Positions 1-5,319 of a stretch of 6,016 nucleotides of DNA are shown piece by piece. Location: NCBI GenBank assembly GCA_013393545.1, contig JABXHG010000260.1:1-6016 (forward strand), written 5' to 3'. The position numbers and the translations under genes were made by a program. The notes below the pieces were generated by a model. It saw only the letters and a program-made list of their open reading frames with translations, did no database searches and had not been told where the DNA came from. This stretch comes from Alteromonadaceae bacterium (lineage in GTDB: Bacteria > Pseudomonadota > Gammaproteobacteria > Pseudomonadales > Oleiphilaceae). Within the stretch, counting starts at the first letter, position 1, and each line of letters starts with the position of its first letter.

Positions 1-34
1 GGATCTTGCTATTCATTTTGGCCTATTGTTATAT
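1..34 (-). repeat. Partial attC site, cut by left edge
   Basis: Read on the minus strand, TATAACAATAGGCC overlaps the last codons of the 13-402 gene and resembles the 5' arm of an attC (ATATAAC core, then a spacer and arm). The other arm and the recombining core would lie left of position 1. As with the 4427-5314 gene, the stop codon would fall inside the site. It is only half visible, so confidence is low. Confidence 0.4.
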
Positions 35-402
35 TTTTTTGATTTAAACACATAGAACCTAAATATTAGAGCCTGAAGCGTAGCTGCCACACCAAAAACA
101 ATACCCGTCTCTAAGCCACCAAATGTTGCTATAGCTAATACTATCAATGCGCCGGGCAACAAATAGTATAGGTATTTCGGCTTTGACCACTTACATATTG
201 CCCAATGAAACGGGAGGCCGATAGTAAGCCAACCCGCAACAGATAAAGCAAGGTAAACTGAAGCAACCCAACCGAATAATGCCAGGAAATCTTGTATTGG
301 ATACATAAAAACTGGGATGCCAATTTCATAAAAAGAGTAGCCCACTCCGAGAAGTAGAACCCACCCAATACTGCGGAATATTGCCCCATCCCAATTACCC
401 AT
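13..402 (-). CDS. Small four-helix membrane protein, cassette gene
   Basis: This gene encodes 129 aa of unknown function. Four hydrophobic stretches are visible, at about residues 11-34, 37-60, 76-95 and 97-115, with short polar loops (HWAICKWSKPK between the second and third) and a basic tail. It is therefore very likely an inner-membrane protein. The ATG lies directly in the cassette core (GTTAATG, 400-406), leaving no leader. The only ribosome site is an AGGAG at 412-416, nine bases upstream, inside the neighbouring attC. The last codons (YNNRPK, stop) run through a sequence that looks like the start of this cassette's own attC (core-like GTTATAT at 28-34), so the tail is probably attC-derived. 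No family was recognised. Its membrane nature is well supported; its function is not. Confidence 0.8.
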   Translation of the reverse strand: MGNWDGAIFRSIGWVLLLGVGYSFYEIGIPVFMYPIQDFLALFGWVASVYLALSVAGWLTIGLPFHWAICKWSKPKYLYYLLPGALIVLAIATFGGLETGIVFGVAATLQALIFRFYVFKSKKYNNRPK

Positions 403-447
403 TAACGCTGACTCCTGGCGAAATAACCGCCCACAGCATGGCTATGT
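400..447 (-). repeat. attC site of the 454-993 cassette (short, degenerate)
   Basis: The recombining core is CATTAAC on the plus strand (400-406) and the partner is GCTATGT (441-447), a one-base change from GTTATGT. An inner stem TGGCG / CGCCCA (417-421 with 428-433) surrounds an AAATAAC loop and leaves one unpaired G. At 48 bp it is the shortest site here. The altered partner core suggests it is decayed or poorly active. Confidence 0.6.
412..416 (-). promoter_or_regulatory. Shine-Dalgarno inside attC, for gene 13-402
   Basis: AGGAG on the minus strand lies nine bases before the ATG at 402, within the attC of the upstream cassette. It is the only plausible ribosome site for that start. Translation of this gene therefore borrows a signal from whichever attC is joined upstream. 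Confidence 0.5.
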
Positions 448-453
448 GAGACT

Positions 454-993
454 TCACAGTAACCCTTTATTTTTCTTAAATCGTCTAATCTTACTACGCA
501 TGTTTTTCATTGGTGATGATGTATTAAACTGAATCATGCGGCCCAACGTCCATTTATCGTACCAAGTAGTTTCGTAGAGATCATAGTTACTTAAGCTTGA
601 AATCAGTGAAAGCAGTTCATTAACTGTCGATTCAAGCTCCTTTAGCAGGGCTTCATATTTCCAATCAGCATATTGTTCATGGAAATGCTCTGCAAGCAAA
701 CCCAACTGATTCCATTTAAAACCGGCTTCTGGAAATTCAACTGGCAGCCCTTGAGCCTTCAACCTATGCCATTTCAATACCAACTTACCCCAACCAATAA
801 GGTAAGCAACCGTGTCACAGACACTGACTTGCGTGCCTTTTATATTTCCCTCAACATTACGCTCTCGTGTCAATTCGACAGGTACTGTCCGATAATCTGC
901 CATAAGCTTGTCAAATATTGAGTTGATAGCAAGTTCCAACTCTTCTTTTGATTGTGGAACGGATGGAAACGGCTTGTTATGTGTTTTTCTCAT
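454..993 (-). CDS. ClbS/DfsB family (DUF1706) four-helix protein
   Basis: The 179-aa product matches the ClbS/DfsB (DUF1706) family along nearly its whole length. Hallmarks seen: SVPQSKEELELAI (11-23), GTQVSVCDTVAYLIGWGKLV (53-72), KWH (74-76), FPEAGFKWNQLGLLA (87-101) and WTLGRMIQFNTSSP (148-161), followed by a basic tail. ClbS of E. coli protects against colibactin by opening the warhead cyclopropane; most family members have no proven substrate, so that activity is not assigned here. Homologues normally start close to SVPQ. Here the first ten residues (MRKTHNKPFP) come from a truncated attC and the end of the upstream gene, which the start overlaps by 17 bp. The ATG at 993 has a weak AAGG eight bases upstream; an in-frame TTG at 1011 is less likely. 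The family call is secure. Confidence 0.9.
   Translation of the reverse strand: MRKTHNKPFPSVPQSKEELELAINSIFDKLMADYRTVPVELTRERNVEGNIKGTQVSVCDTVAYLIGWGKLVLKWHRLKAQGLPVEFPEAGFKWNQLGLLAEHFHEQYADWKYEALLKELESTVNELLSLISSLSNYDLYETTWYDKWTLGRMIQFNTSSPMKNMRSKIRRFKKNKGLL
960..983 (-). repeat. attC remnant (5' arm only)
   Basis: On the minus strand the end of the 977-1291 gene runs into ACATAACAAGCCG, the same arm seen intact near 3098 and 5403. No matching 3' arm (GGCGTTA type) follows; the DUF1706 reading frame begins instead. The site cannot fold as an attC and should not recombine. Confidence 0.6.
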
Positions 994-1291
994 AACCGGA
1001 ACCTTGCACAAAAAATTTGAACGCTAAAAGTGGTGGCAACAAAATAGCTGACCAAATAGTTGATAGAAACAAGATAGCCATGAGGATGGATATACCACCT
1101 CCCTCCAGCTCAAAATTAATGGCGTATGCTGTGATCACAGATAAAACCACGCATAAAAAGGTCATTTTAATAGGTGGAAAGTAATACTTCTCAGGAAGCC
1201 ATTTAGCTGATAGTGACCAAACCAGCAAACATGGCCCAGCCGAAAGACATGCCAGTAAAACTACAAAGCCTATGAATATGATTATTTCCAA
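977..1291 (-). CDS. Small membrane protein, cassette gene
   Basis: This 104-aa protein has three hydrophobic segments, at about 3-28, 42-60 and 67-93, so it is very likely integral to the inner membrane. Between the first two is a polar stretch, SAKWLPEKYYFPPIK. No family was recognised. The start is TTG at 1291, chosen because AGGGAG lies ten bases upstream (1302-1307) and because the hydrophobic run begins at once; the first in-frame ATG would remove most of segment one. The core of the upstream cassette ends 19 nt before the start. The TAA stop lies in the attC remnant, and the last 17 bases overlap the ATG of the DUF1706 gene, so the two could be translationally coupled. Confidence 0.75.
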   Translation of the reverse strand: MEIIIFIGFVVLLACLSAGPCLLVWSLSAKWLPEKYYFPPIKMTFLCVVLSVITAYAINFELEGGGISILMAILFLSTIWSAILLPPLLAFKFFVQGSGYEKNT

Positions 1292-1301
1292 CTACAGAAT
1301 T

Positions 1302-1307
1302 CTCCCT
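1302..1307 (-). promoter_or_regulatory. Shine-Dalgarno deciding a TTG start
   Basis: AGGGAG on the minus strand lies ten bases before the TTG at 1291. It resembles the sites before the 2146-2541 and 2615-3037 genes and is the main reason to accept TTG as the start of the small membrane protein. Confidence 0.5.
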
Positions 1308-1310
1308 GAC

Positions 1311-1380
1311 ACATAACGCTCCGCTCTGCGGAAATCTGGAAGCGCAAGCAAGTAAATTTTCCGTAGTAGCGTTGTTAGTT
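1311..1380 (-). repeat. attC site of the 1381-2067 cassette
   Basis: The site is 70 bp. The recombining core is ACATAAC (1311-1317) and the partner is GTTAGTT (1374-1380). Outer arms TAACGCTCCGCTCTGCGG and, reversed from the other end, TAACAACGCTACTACGG pair with offsets that leave unpaired bases. CGGAAA and TTTTCCG extend the stem. The upstream gene stops directly at its edge. Confidence 0.85.
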
Positions 1381-2067
1381 TCACAACCCAAACACCACCT
1401 CAAACTTCTCTCCATTGTTTAATCTTTCCAACCCTGAATACAAACTTTTCGTATGTATTGGTTCAACAGCTATTCTTGATGCTTGGTAGTATTTCACATT
1501 TGTATTTGGAAAGTCTCTTAGGAAAAAAATAGACTTAACTTTTGCCAGGTCTTCCTCTGTTACCTCTATATTTTCAAGTAAAAAAGGTTTGCGATAGTCA
1601 ACTTTAATACCGGTTCCTTCAATAAACCAGGCTGGTAATTGCGTAAGCTCTACAAGAAGGTCAGTTCTGTGCCTCACCTCTGCATGAACAAATTCATGCG
1701 CTATCACGTCGGTGTTGAGCCCCTTAGGGCCTAGAAATATGCACTCTCTAAAGAACCCTGATATTTGCATGCCCGTTGGATTAAAGCCAAAACTGGAGTA
1801 CTTATTCTCAGTTGTAGCAATAATTCTTGGTGAAGATATAGGGTTACCATACACACTTGAAACTCTTTCGATTGCATCATTTATTGCTTCTACCAAGTTC
1901 GATTTCTGTGCTTCGTCGAGGCTGTCATCAACATAGAGATTTGTTGAAATCTGAGAAAAATGTGTCTGCCCGATCATTTCGCATGCTATCGCCCCCTTTT
2001 TAAAGAAGATAAAAGACGCAAAAAGAAGCAATATAAAAACAGGTAAAAGAATTTTAAATATTCGCAC
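1381..2067 (-). CDS. Membrane-anchored HExxH metalloprotease-like protein
   Basis: The 228-aa product has one hydrophobic N-terminal helix (about residues 4-22) followed by KKG, which looks like a signal anchor placing the rest outside the cytoplasm. The zinc-protease motif HEFVH is at 124-128. LPAWFIEGTG (144-153) then supplies a glutamate (E150) in the position of the third zinc ligand of gluzincins, as in peptidase-MA-like proteins. A peptidase is likely, but substrate and activity are unknown and the protein is short. The start is GTG at 2067, with AAGGA six bases upstream (2074-2078) and 15 nt after the cassette core. The frame stays open further upstream, but that part is attC sequence. 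The gene stops immediately before its attC. Confidence 0.8.
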   Translation of the reverse strand: MRIFKILLPVFILLLFASFIFFKKGAIACEMIGQTHFSQISTNLYVDDSLDEAQKSNLVEAINDAIERVSSVYGNPISSPRIIATTENKYSSFGFNPTGMQISGFFRECIFLGPKGLNTDVIAHEFVHAEVRHRTDLLVELTQLPAWFIEGTGIKVDYRKPFLLENIEVTEEDLAKVKSIFFLRDFPNTNVKYYQASRIAVEPIHTKSLYSGLERLNNGEKFEVVFGL

Positions 2068-2073
2068 AAACTT

Positions 2074-2078
2074 TCCTT
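2074..2078 (-). promoter_or_regulatory. Shine-Dalgarno deciding a GTG start
   Basis: AAGGA on the minus strand lies six bases before the GTG at 2067. It supports that start over the TTG at 2094, which falls inside the attC of the previous cassette. Confidence 0.55.
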
Positions 2079-2082
2079 GTGA

Positions 2083-2143
2083 AACTAACGCCAAGCTAAA
2101 CGGTGCAGCTTTGCTGCGTTCTTGCTTGAGCGCCTTATTATAT
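2083..2143 (-). repeat. attC site of the 2146-2541 cassette
   Basis: The site is 61 bp with recombining core AACTAAC (2083-2089) and a divergent partner ATTATAT (2137-2143). The arms form an almost continuous hairpin: GCAGC (2105-2109) and GCTGC (2113-2117) pair around a TTT loop, extended by AACG/CGTT and CAAGC/GCTTG with bulges. Confidence 0.8.
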
Positions 2144-2145
2144 TT

Positions 2146-2541
2146 TTACTCGTACTTTGCCATTTCATTCAGCAGCTCTTCTTTGAGATCGTGTGGCTCG
2201 ATACACCAGAATGTCCATTCGCTGTTTGGGAATACGGCAACTTTTACATTATCGTGCTCGAAGAGCGGAAGCCAATGATCTAGCAATTCTTCAAGGCTGA
2301 TTTCGACAGCCTTGTGTCCTGGAAAATTCTTATCAGTAATTTTCTGAGCATACTCAAAATGAGGCCAGAGCGGAAAATATTCAAAATCTTCAGGAGCCAA
2401 CGGAACTAGCCAACCTTCGTCACTTTTGACGCCCCACATTTGTTGCCAGTCGGCCACTTTACCAATGAAGTGATCGAAGCGTTTAGAACTATCCAATGCT
2501 AAAACAGCTTCAAACTGTTTTTCATTCATTCTGTATGGCAT
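2146..2541 (-). CDS. DUF2750 family protein
   Basis: The 131-aa product shows the DUF2750 pattern: an N-terminal KQFEAVLALDSSKRFDHFIGKVADWQQMWG, then EGWLVPLA, a central FPLWPHFEYA, and a C-terminal half with LLDHWLPLFEHDNVKVAVFPN. The fold and biochemical role of the family are not established. It has no signal peptide or membrane segment, so it should be cytoplasmic. The ATG at 2541 has a strong AGGGAGGG (2545-2552) four to five bases upstream and sits 15 nt from the cassette core. From memory, members are frequent in integron cassettes, which fits the position. Confidence 0.88.
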   Translation of the reverse strand: MPYRMNEKQFEAVLALDSSKRFDHFIGKVADWQQMWGVKSDEGWLVPLAPEDFEYFPLWPHFEYAQKITDKNFPGHKAVEISLEELLDHWLPLFEHDNVKVAVFPNSEWTFWCIEPHDLKEELLNEMAKYE

Positions 2542-2556
2542 TGACCCTCCCTAAAA

Positions 2557-2620
2557 ACATAACGCCCAAATATGCGGTGCCCGGCGCGTGAAACGCGCGT
2601 ACATAATTTGCTTGTTAAGC
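2557..2620 (-). repeat. attC site of the 2615-3037 cassette
   Basis: The site is 64 bp with recombining core ACATAAC (2557-2563) and partner GTTAAGC (2614-2620). A perfect inner stem GCGCGT (2584-2589) / ACGCGC (2593-2598) has a GAA loop. The outer arms CCCAAATATGC and GTACATAATTTGC pair imperfectly. The stop codon of the ankyrin gene lies inside the partner core. Confidence 0.88.
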
Positions 2621-3037
2621 ATGACTGTGCTCCAAAAATACAGCTTCAAGCCCCCCTTTAATTGTATTGGCCATATCGAGAGGGCTGCGCCCATGTTCAT
2701 TTTTATCGCCTGCTTTTGCTCCAGCCTTCAATAAGGCAACCACACAGGAGAAGTCACCTCTAGCATTGATGGTAGCTGTCCATAACGGTCCATTCCCATG
2801 CAAATCTACCAAATTTGGGTCAGCACCGTTTGCGAGCGCCACTTCTATTGCATTGGCATTCGAATCCTGCGCATAGAAGTGTAAAGGGCACCAGCCATTG
2901 TCATCTTGACGATTTATGTCAAGGCCACTCTCAATTAGCTTTTGAACAACCTCGGAATCACCGGCATAGTGCATGTCAGTTCTACCGTATTCATCCACCC
3001 CCGGCCGAGGATTCTTCTTAAGGATCTTTCCGACCAT
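2615..3037 (-). CDS. Ankyrin-repeat protein
   Basis: This 140-aa protein is built almost entirely of ankyrin repeats. Repeat-like units are seen at about residues 15-42 (DEYGRTDMHYA, then VVQKLIESGLDIN), 43-75 (NGWCPLHFYA, ANGADPN), 76-110 (HGNGPLWTA, VVALLKAGAKAG) and a capping half-repeat at 111-126 (NEHGRSPLDMA). Ankyrin repeats bind other proteins; the partner is unknown and no catalytic domain is attached. No export signal is visible. The ATG at 3037 is chosen because AGGGAG (3043-3048) lies five bases upstream; the in-frame GTG at 3067 belongs to the adjacent attC. Confidence 0.88.
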   Translation of the reverse strand: MVGKILKKNPRPGVDEYGRTDMHYAGDSEVVQKLIESGLDINRQDDNGWCPLHFYAQDSNANAIEVALANGADPNLVDLHGNGPLWTATINARGDFSCVVALLKAGAKAGDKNEHGRSPLDMANTIKGGLEAVFLEHSHA

Positions 3038-3054
3038 CCACACTCCCTTTATGT

Positions 3055-3104
3055 GCTTAACGCCCACTTAAGGGGCTGACAACGCTTTGAGCCGTTTGTT
3101 ATGT
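3055..3104 (-). repeat. attC site of the 3110-3838 cassette (short)
   Basis: The site is 50 bp. The recombining core GCTTAAC (3055-3061) is the canonical GTTAAGC on the minus strand, and the partner is GTTATGT (3098-3104). A GGCT...AGCC inner stem is visible. The minus-strand end CAGCCCCTTAAGTGGGCGTT closely resembles the 3' end of Vibrio cholerae repeats as recalled, but the site is less than half their length. Confidence 0.8.
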
Positions 3105-3109
3105 GCATG

Positions 3110-3838
3110 CTACTTGGTTCCACTGTTTAGCTGTAGTAAATCCCATTTGTTGCCATACAGATCTTCGAATACCACTACAGTTCCGTACTCTTCAACTCGA
3201 GGCTCTTCATTAAACACGACACCATTTACCTTCATTAACTCATAGTCTCGCCAAAAATCATTAGTTTGTAAGAACAAGAAGACACGACCACCTGTTTGAT
3301 TTCCTACAGCTCGGGATTGTTCGGGAGTACTCGCTTGAGCTAAAAGCAAGTTCGTTCCGTTGGAATTAGGAGGAGAAACTTGAACCCAGCGTTTACCGCC
3401 ACCTAAGTCAGTATCTTCAACCAGTGTGAATCGAAGTTTTTTAGTGTAGAACTCGATAGCATCATCGTAATTTTCAACGACTAGAGCAATACACCCGATT
3501 TGCTGTTGAACAGATTTAGACATGCTGGTTTCATCAATGAACTCGTATTGTGATGATGGCAGTTCTTGACGCAGTAGTTCTAGTCCTTTTTTCGCTGCTT
3601 GATTGAACCGTTGCCGTTCTTCCTCTGACCAGTAATTGTCAGAGTCTGCTGGAGAACTCCAATCAAACGAAGTGTCAAACCAAGAGATCAAGTACTGTAT
3701 CCAACGATTGGTGTTTTCAGAAAGAGGCAATTCCCAATGTTCAATGGGATAACCAAATTTCTCTCGGGCATCTTCATTCTTTGCCCAAAGACACACACCA
3801 CTGCCAAGGTCAAAAAAATATCGAATCTCGTAGGTCAT
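3110..3838 (-). CDS. Unknown N-terminal domain fused to VOC/glyoxalase domain
   Basis: The 242-aa product has two parts. Residues 1 to about 100 (MTYEIRYFFDLGSGVCLWA..., SWFDTSFDW, YWSEEERQRFNQAAKKGLELLRQEL) form a domain not assigned to a named family. Residues from about 107 on form a vicinal-oxygen-chelate domain: IGCIALVVENYDDAIEFYTKKL (114-135), then VFLFLQTND and VVFEDLYGNKWDLLQL (222-237). In many VOC proteins the first metal ligand is a histidine near the start of strand one; here that stretch reads IGC, and the usual E after GN is replaced by D in WDLL, so metal-dependent chemistry is doubtful. An internal ATG (M106, at 3523) falls where free-standing VOC proteins start, suggesting two genes became fused. 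The ATG at 3838 has GGCAGGG four bases upstream; the GTG at 3874 is in attC. Confidence 0.85.
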   Translation of the reverse strand: MTYEIRYFFDLGSGVCLWAKNEDAREKFGYPIEHWELPLSENTNRWIQYLISWFDTSFDWSSPADSDNYWSEEERQRFNQAAKKGLELLRQELPSSQYEFIDETSMSKSVQQQIGCIALVVENYDDAIEFYTKKLRFTLVEDTDLGGGKRWVQVSPPNSNGTNLLLAQASTPEQSRAVGNQTGGRVFLFLQTNDFWRDYELMKVNGVVFNEEPRVEEYGTVVVFEDLYGNKWDLLQLNSGTK

Positions 3839-3856
3839 TGAACCCTGCCTATAGAC

Positions 3857-3940
3857 GCATAACGCCCGCAGCACGCGCGGCTTTGTAGTGAAGGCGAAGC
3901 CGCAACGAAAAAGACGTCGCCGTGCCTGCGATTGTTAGGC
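3857..3940 (-). repeat. attC site of the 3945-4403 cassette
   Basis: The site is 84 bp with recombining core GCATAAC (3857-3863) and partner GTTAGGC (3934-3940). The outer arms pair as CCCGCAG / CTGCGA, with CACG / CGTG and an extra unpaired base. An inner perfect stem GCGGCTT (3877-3883) / AAGCCGC (3897-3903) is visible. Its loop shares TAGTGAAG with the site at 5320-5409. Confidence 0.9.
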
Positions 3941-3944
3941 ATTT

Positions 3945-4403
3945 TTAGTTTTGATCCCAACCATTGTGCTCCTCGCACCAATCATAAAGAATGATGATCC
4001 GCTCAAGCTCATAGGTTGCTCGGAAAAGATCTCCGTATAGCTTGCGGTCACTAAAATTTGCCATGCTTTGCGTAATAGCGTTGTTCGCTAAAAACTCATG
4101 TGCAATATAATTCCTGTGATCAACCACGCTCTCAAGAAAAGCAATAAAGTCAGGACGCAGCCCTTTATCTCTCAATTCATTTTTTACGCGCCCCAAGGTC
4201 CACCTTTCCATCGACTCTTCCGAGACATTGTACTTTCTGGTAAGTAAGGACTTTAATGCCATTTCAAGGAGCTGGGCTTTCCCCATGAACATTGCATAAT
4301 TTTCTAAATGGCTCAGCCCTTTGTATTCTTCGAATTTCTTCAGCACTCGTTCTTTTATCTCTTCACCAGACAAAGAAGGTTCATTTTCCATTGCTGACCC
4401 CAT
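3945..4403 (-). CDS. HEPN-like protein (RNYIAH motif)
   Basis: This 152-aa protein appears largely helical and has no membrane segment. Its most telling feature is DHRNYIAHEF, in which R97 and H102 form R-x4-H with an asparagine after the arginine, the signature of HEPN nucleases and related HEPN proteins. It is preceded by a helix (PDFIAFLESVV) as in that fold. HEPN proteins often cleave RNA as toxins, abortive-infection factors or CRISPR effectors, but many are non-catalytic, so a nuclease role is inferred from one motif. No antitoxin gene (for example a MNT nucleotidyltransferase) is adjacent. The ATG at 4403 leaves a 13-nt leader like the other cassettes; an ATG at 4391 (148 aa) preceded by GGGG is an alternative. 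Confidence 0.8.
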   Translation of the reverse strand: MGSAMENEPSLSGEEIKERVLKKFEEYKGLSHLENYAMFMGKAQLLEMALKSLLTRKYNVSEESMERWTLGRVKNELRDKGLRPDFIAFLESVVDHRNYIAHEFLANNAITQSMANFSDRKLYGDLFRATYELERIIILYDWCEEHNGWDQN

Positions 4404-4416
4404 ATCAGTTGCGCCT

Positions 4417-4472
4417 GCCTAACGCTTCAATCAGTTGCCTCGTCAGCGGTCGGCTGCATTGATTTGTTAGAC
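4417..4472 (-). repeat. attC site of the 4427-5314 cassette
   Basis: The site is 56 bp with two canonical cores: GCCTAAC (4417-4423, GTTAGGC on the minus strand) and GTTAGAC (4466-4472). The arms pair as TCAATCAG with CTGCATTGA, leaving one extrahelical base, a classic attC trait. The upstream gene is translated through most of the site and stops at 4427. Confidence 0.92.
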
Positions 4473-5314
4473 GAATTTGGACGCTCTAGCAACCCCAGCA
4501 GTCCTATCATCAGACCAAAACCTAAGATCGGCCCTGCACCATATCCAACGAGCGGGGCTGGAGTAATTCCTGCCGTTGAGCATACAAATAGCGCCGCATA
4601 GTATGCCGCTACGGAGGATAACCAGTAAGGGCCATTAACAGATTGAATCCACAGTCCCACAATAAGCGCAATGGCACAGGCTATAATGGCGATCCCGGCA
4701 AATAATGAGTGTCCAAGAGCCAAGACGAAAACTTCCTCTACATGTGGCACCGGTGCGAGGGGATCTGGTAAAGAAAATGTCCACATGGCAAGCCATATAA
4801 TCGGAAACGCGACAACAGCTAGCCGAATTACACCAAGTCGGCACTGCACAACAATAACAATTGAAGCAACCAGCAACGCAAGCACCTGAGACGCATCTGG
4901 CTGCAAAGCCAGCAACAGAGCAGCCCCTAGGACGGCGGCGAAGGAGAGCATTTGGCGCTTGCCGTCTTTGTCAGCAAAAATCGCACAAGCTGCGATAAAC
5001 GAGGGCAACAAGAGCGGCGCGACATAAAGCCTCGATGGCCCGACGGAAATCCAACGCTCAGGCCCTGATGAGTCCCCAAATAGTGGTATCACCAACCCGA
5101 TTAAAGTCAGGATGACTATAAAAAAGGCCGTAAGCTGTCGATTACCCAACTTGCTCATATGACTGCCCGCCAAGGCAAGGCAGCAGGCCAGGAAAATAGC
5201 CAACAAATGAGTAATCCAGACACTCCTCCCCACAGCAGCTAAAGCAAGAACGATAAAACTGCCAACAATCGACGGGGCCGCTACGATGAATAATGATAGA
5301 TACGAAGAACGCAT
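4427..5314 (-). CDS. Divergent, shortened SEDS-like (FtsW/RodA-related) membrane protein
   Basis: The 295-aa product is strongly hydrophobic with about eight or nine membrane segments. Several motifs align in order with SEDS peptidoglycan glycosyltransferases: GPERWISVG (84-92; compare G-x-RWI-x-G), LLLALQPDASQVLALL (133-148; compare LQPDLGTA), VPHVEEVFVLALGHSLF (189-205; compare the HTDFIFA...EELG region) and TPAPLVGYGAGPILGFGLMIGLL (251-273; compare LPFVSYGGSSLL). Full SEDS proteins are near 370-420 aa, so one or two helices are missing. The QPSE motif after RW and the D of HTDF are altered here, so glycan polymerisation is uncertain. The last dozen residues (SNKSMQPTADEATD) are translated attC. 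The ATG at 5314 is five bases after the core, whose AGGCAG may serve as ribosome site; an upstream open frame to 5389 is attC. The gene looks more GC-rich than its neighbours. Confidence 0.8.
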   Translation of the reverse strand: MRSSYLSLFIVAAPSIVGSFIVLALAAVGRSVWITHLLAIFLACCLALAGSHMSKLGNRQLTAFFIVILTLIGLVIPLFGDSSGPERWISVGPSRLYVAPLLLPSFIAACAIFADKDGKRQMLSFAAVLGAALLLALQPDASQVLALLVASIVIVVQCRLGVIRLAVVAFPIIWLAMWTFSLPDPLAPVPHVEEVFVLALGHSLFAGIAIIACAIALIVGLWIQSVNGPYWLSSVAAYYAALFVCSTAGITPAPLVGYGAGPILGFGLMIGLLGLLERPNSSNKSMQPTADEATD

Positions 5315-5319
5315 ATTCT

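Noticed and set aside
673..921. Plus-strand frame of 82 codons opposite the DUF1706 gene.
   Set aside because: It is antisense to a well-conserved protein and has no family resemblance or ribosome site; it is a shadow frame.
1203..1415. Minus-strand frame of 70 codons overlapping the small membrane protein and an attC.
   Set aside because: It spans a recombination site, overlaps a better supported gene in another frame and has no protein-like pattern.
2068..2094. TTG start at 2094 for the metalloprotease-like gene.
   Set aside because: It falls in the attC end, while GTG at 2067 has a well-spaced AAGGA.
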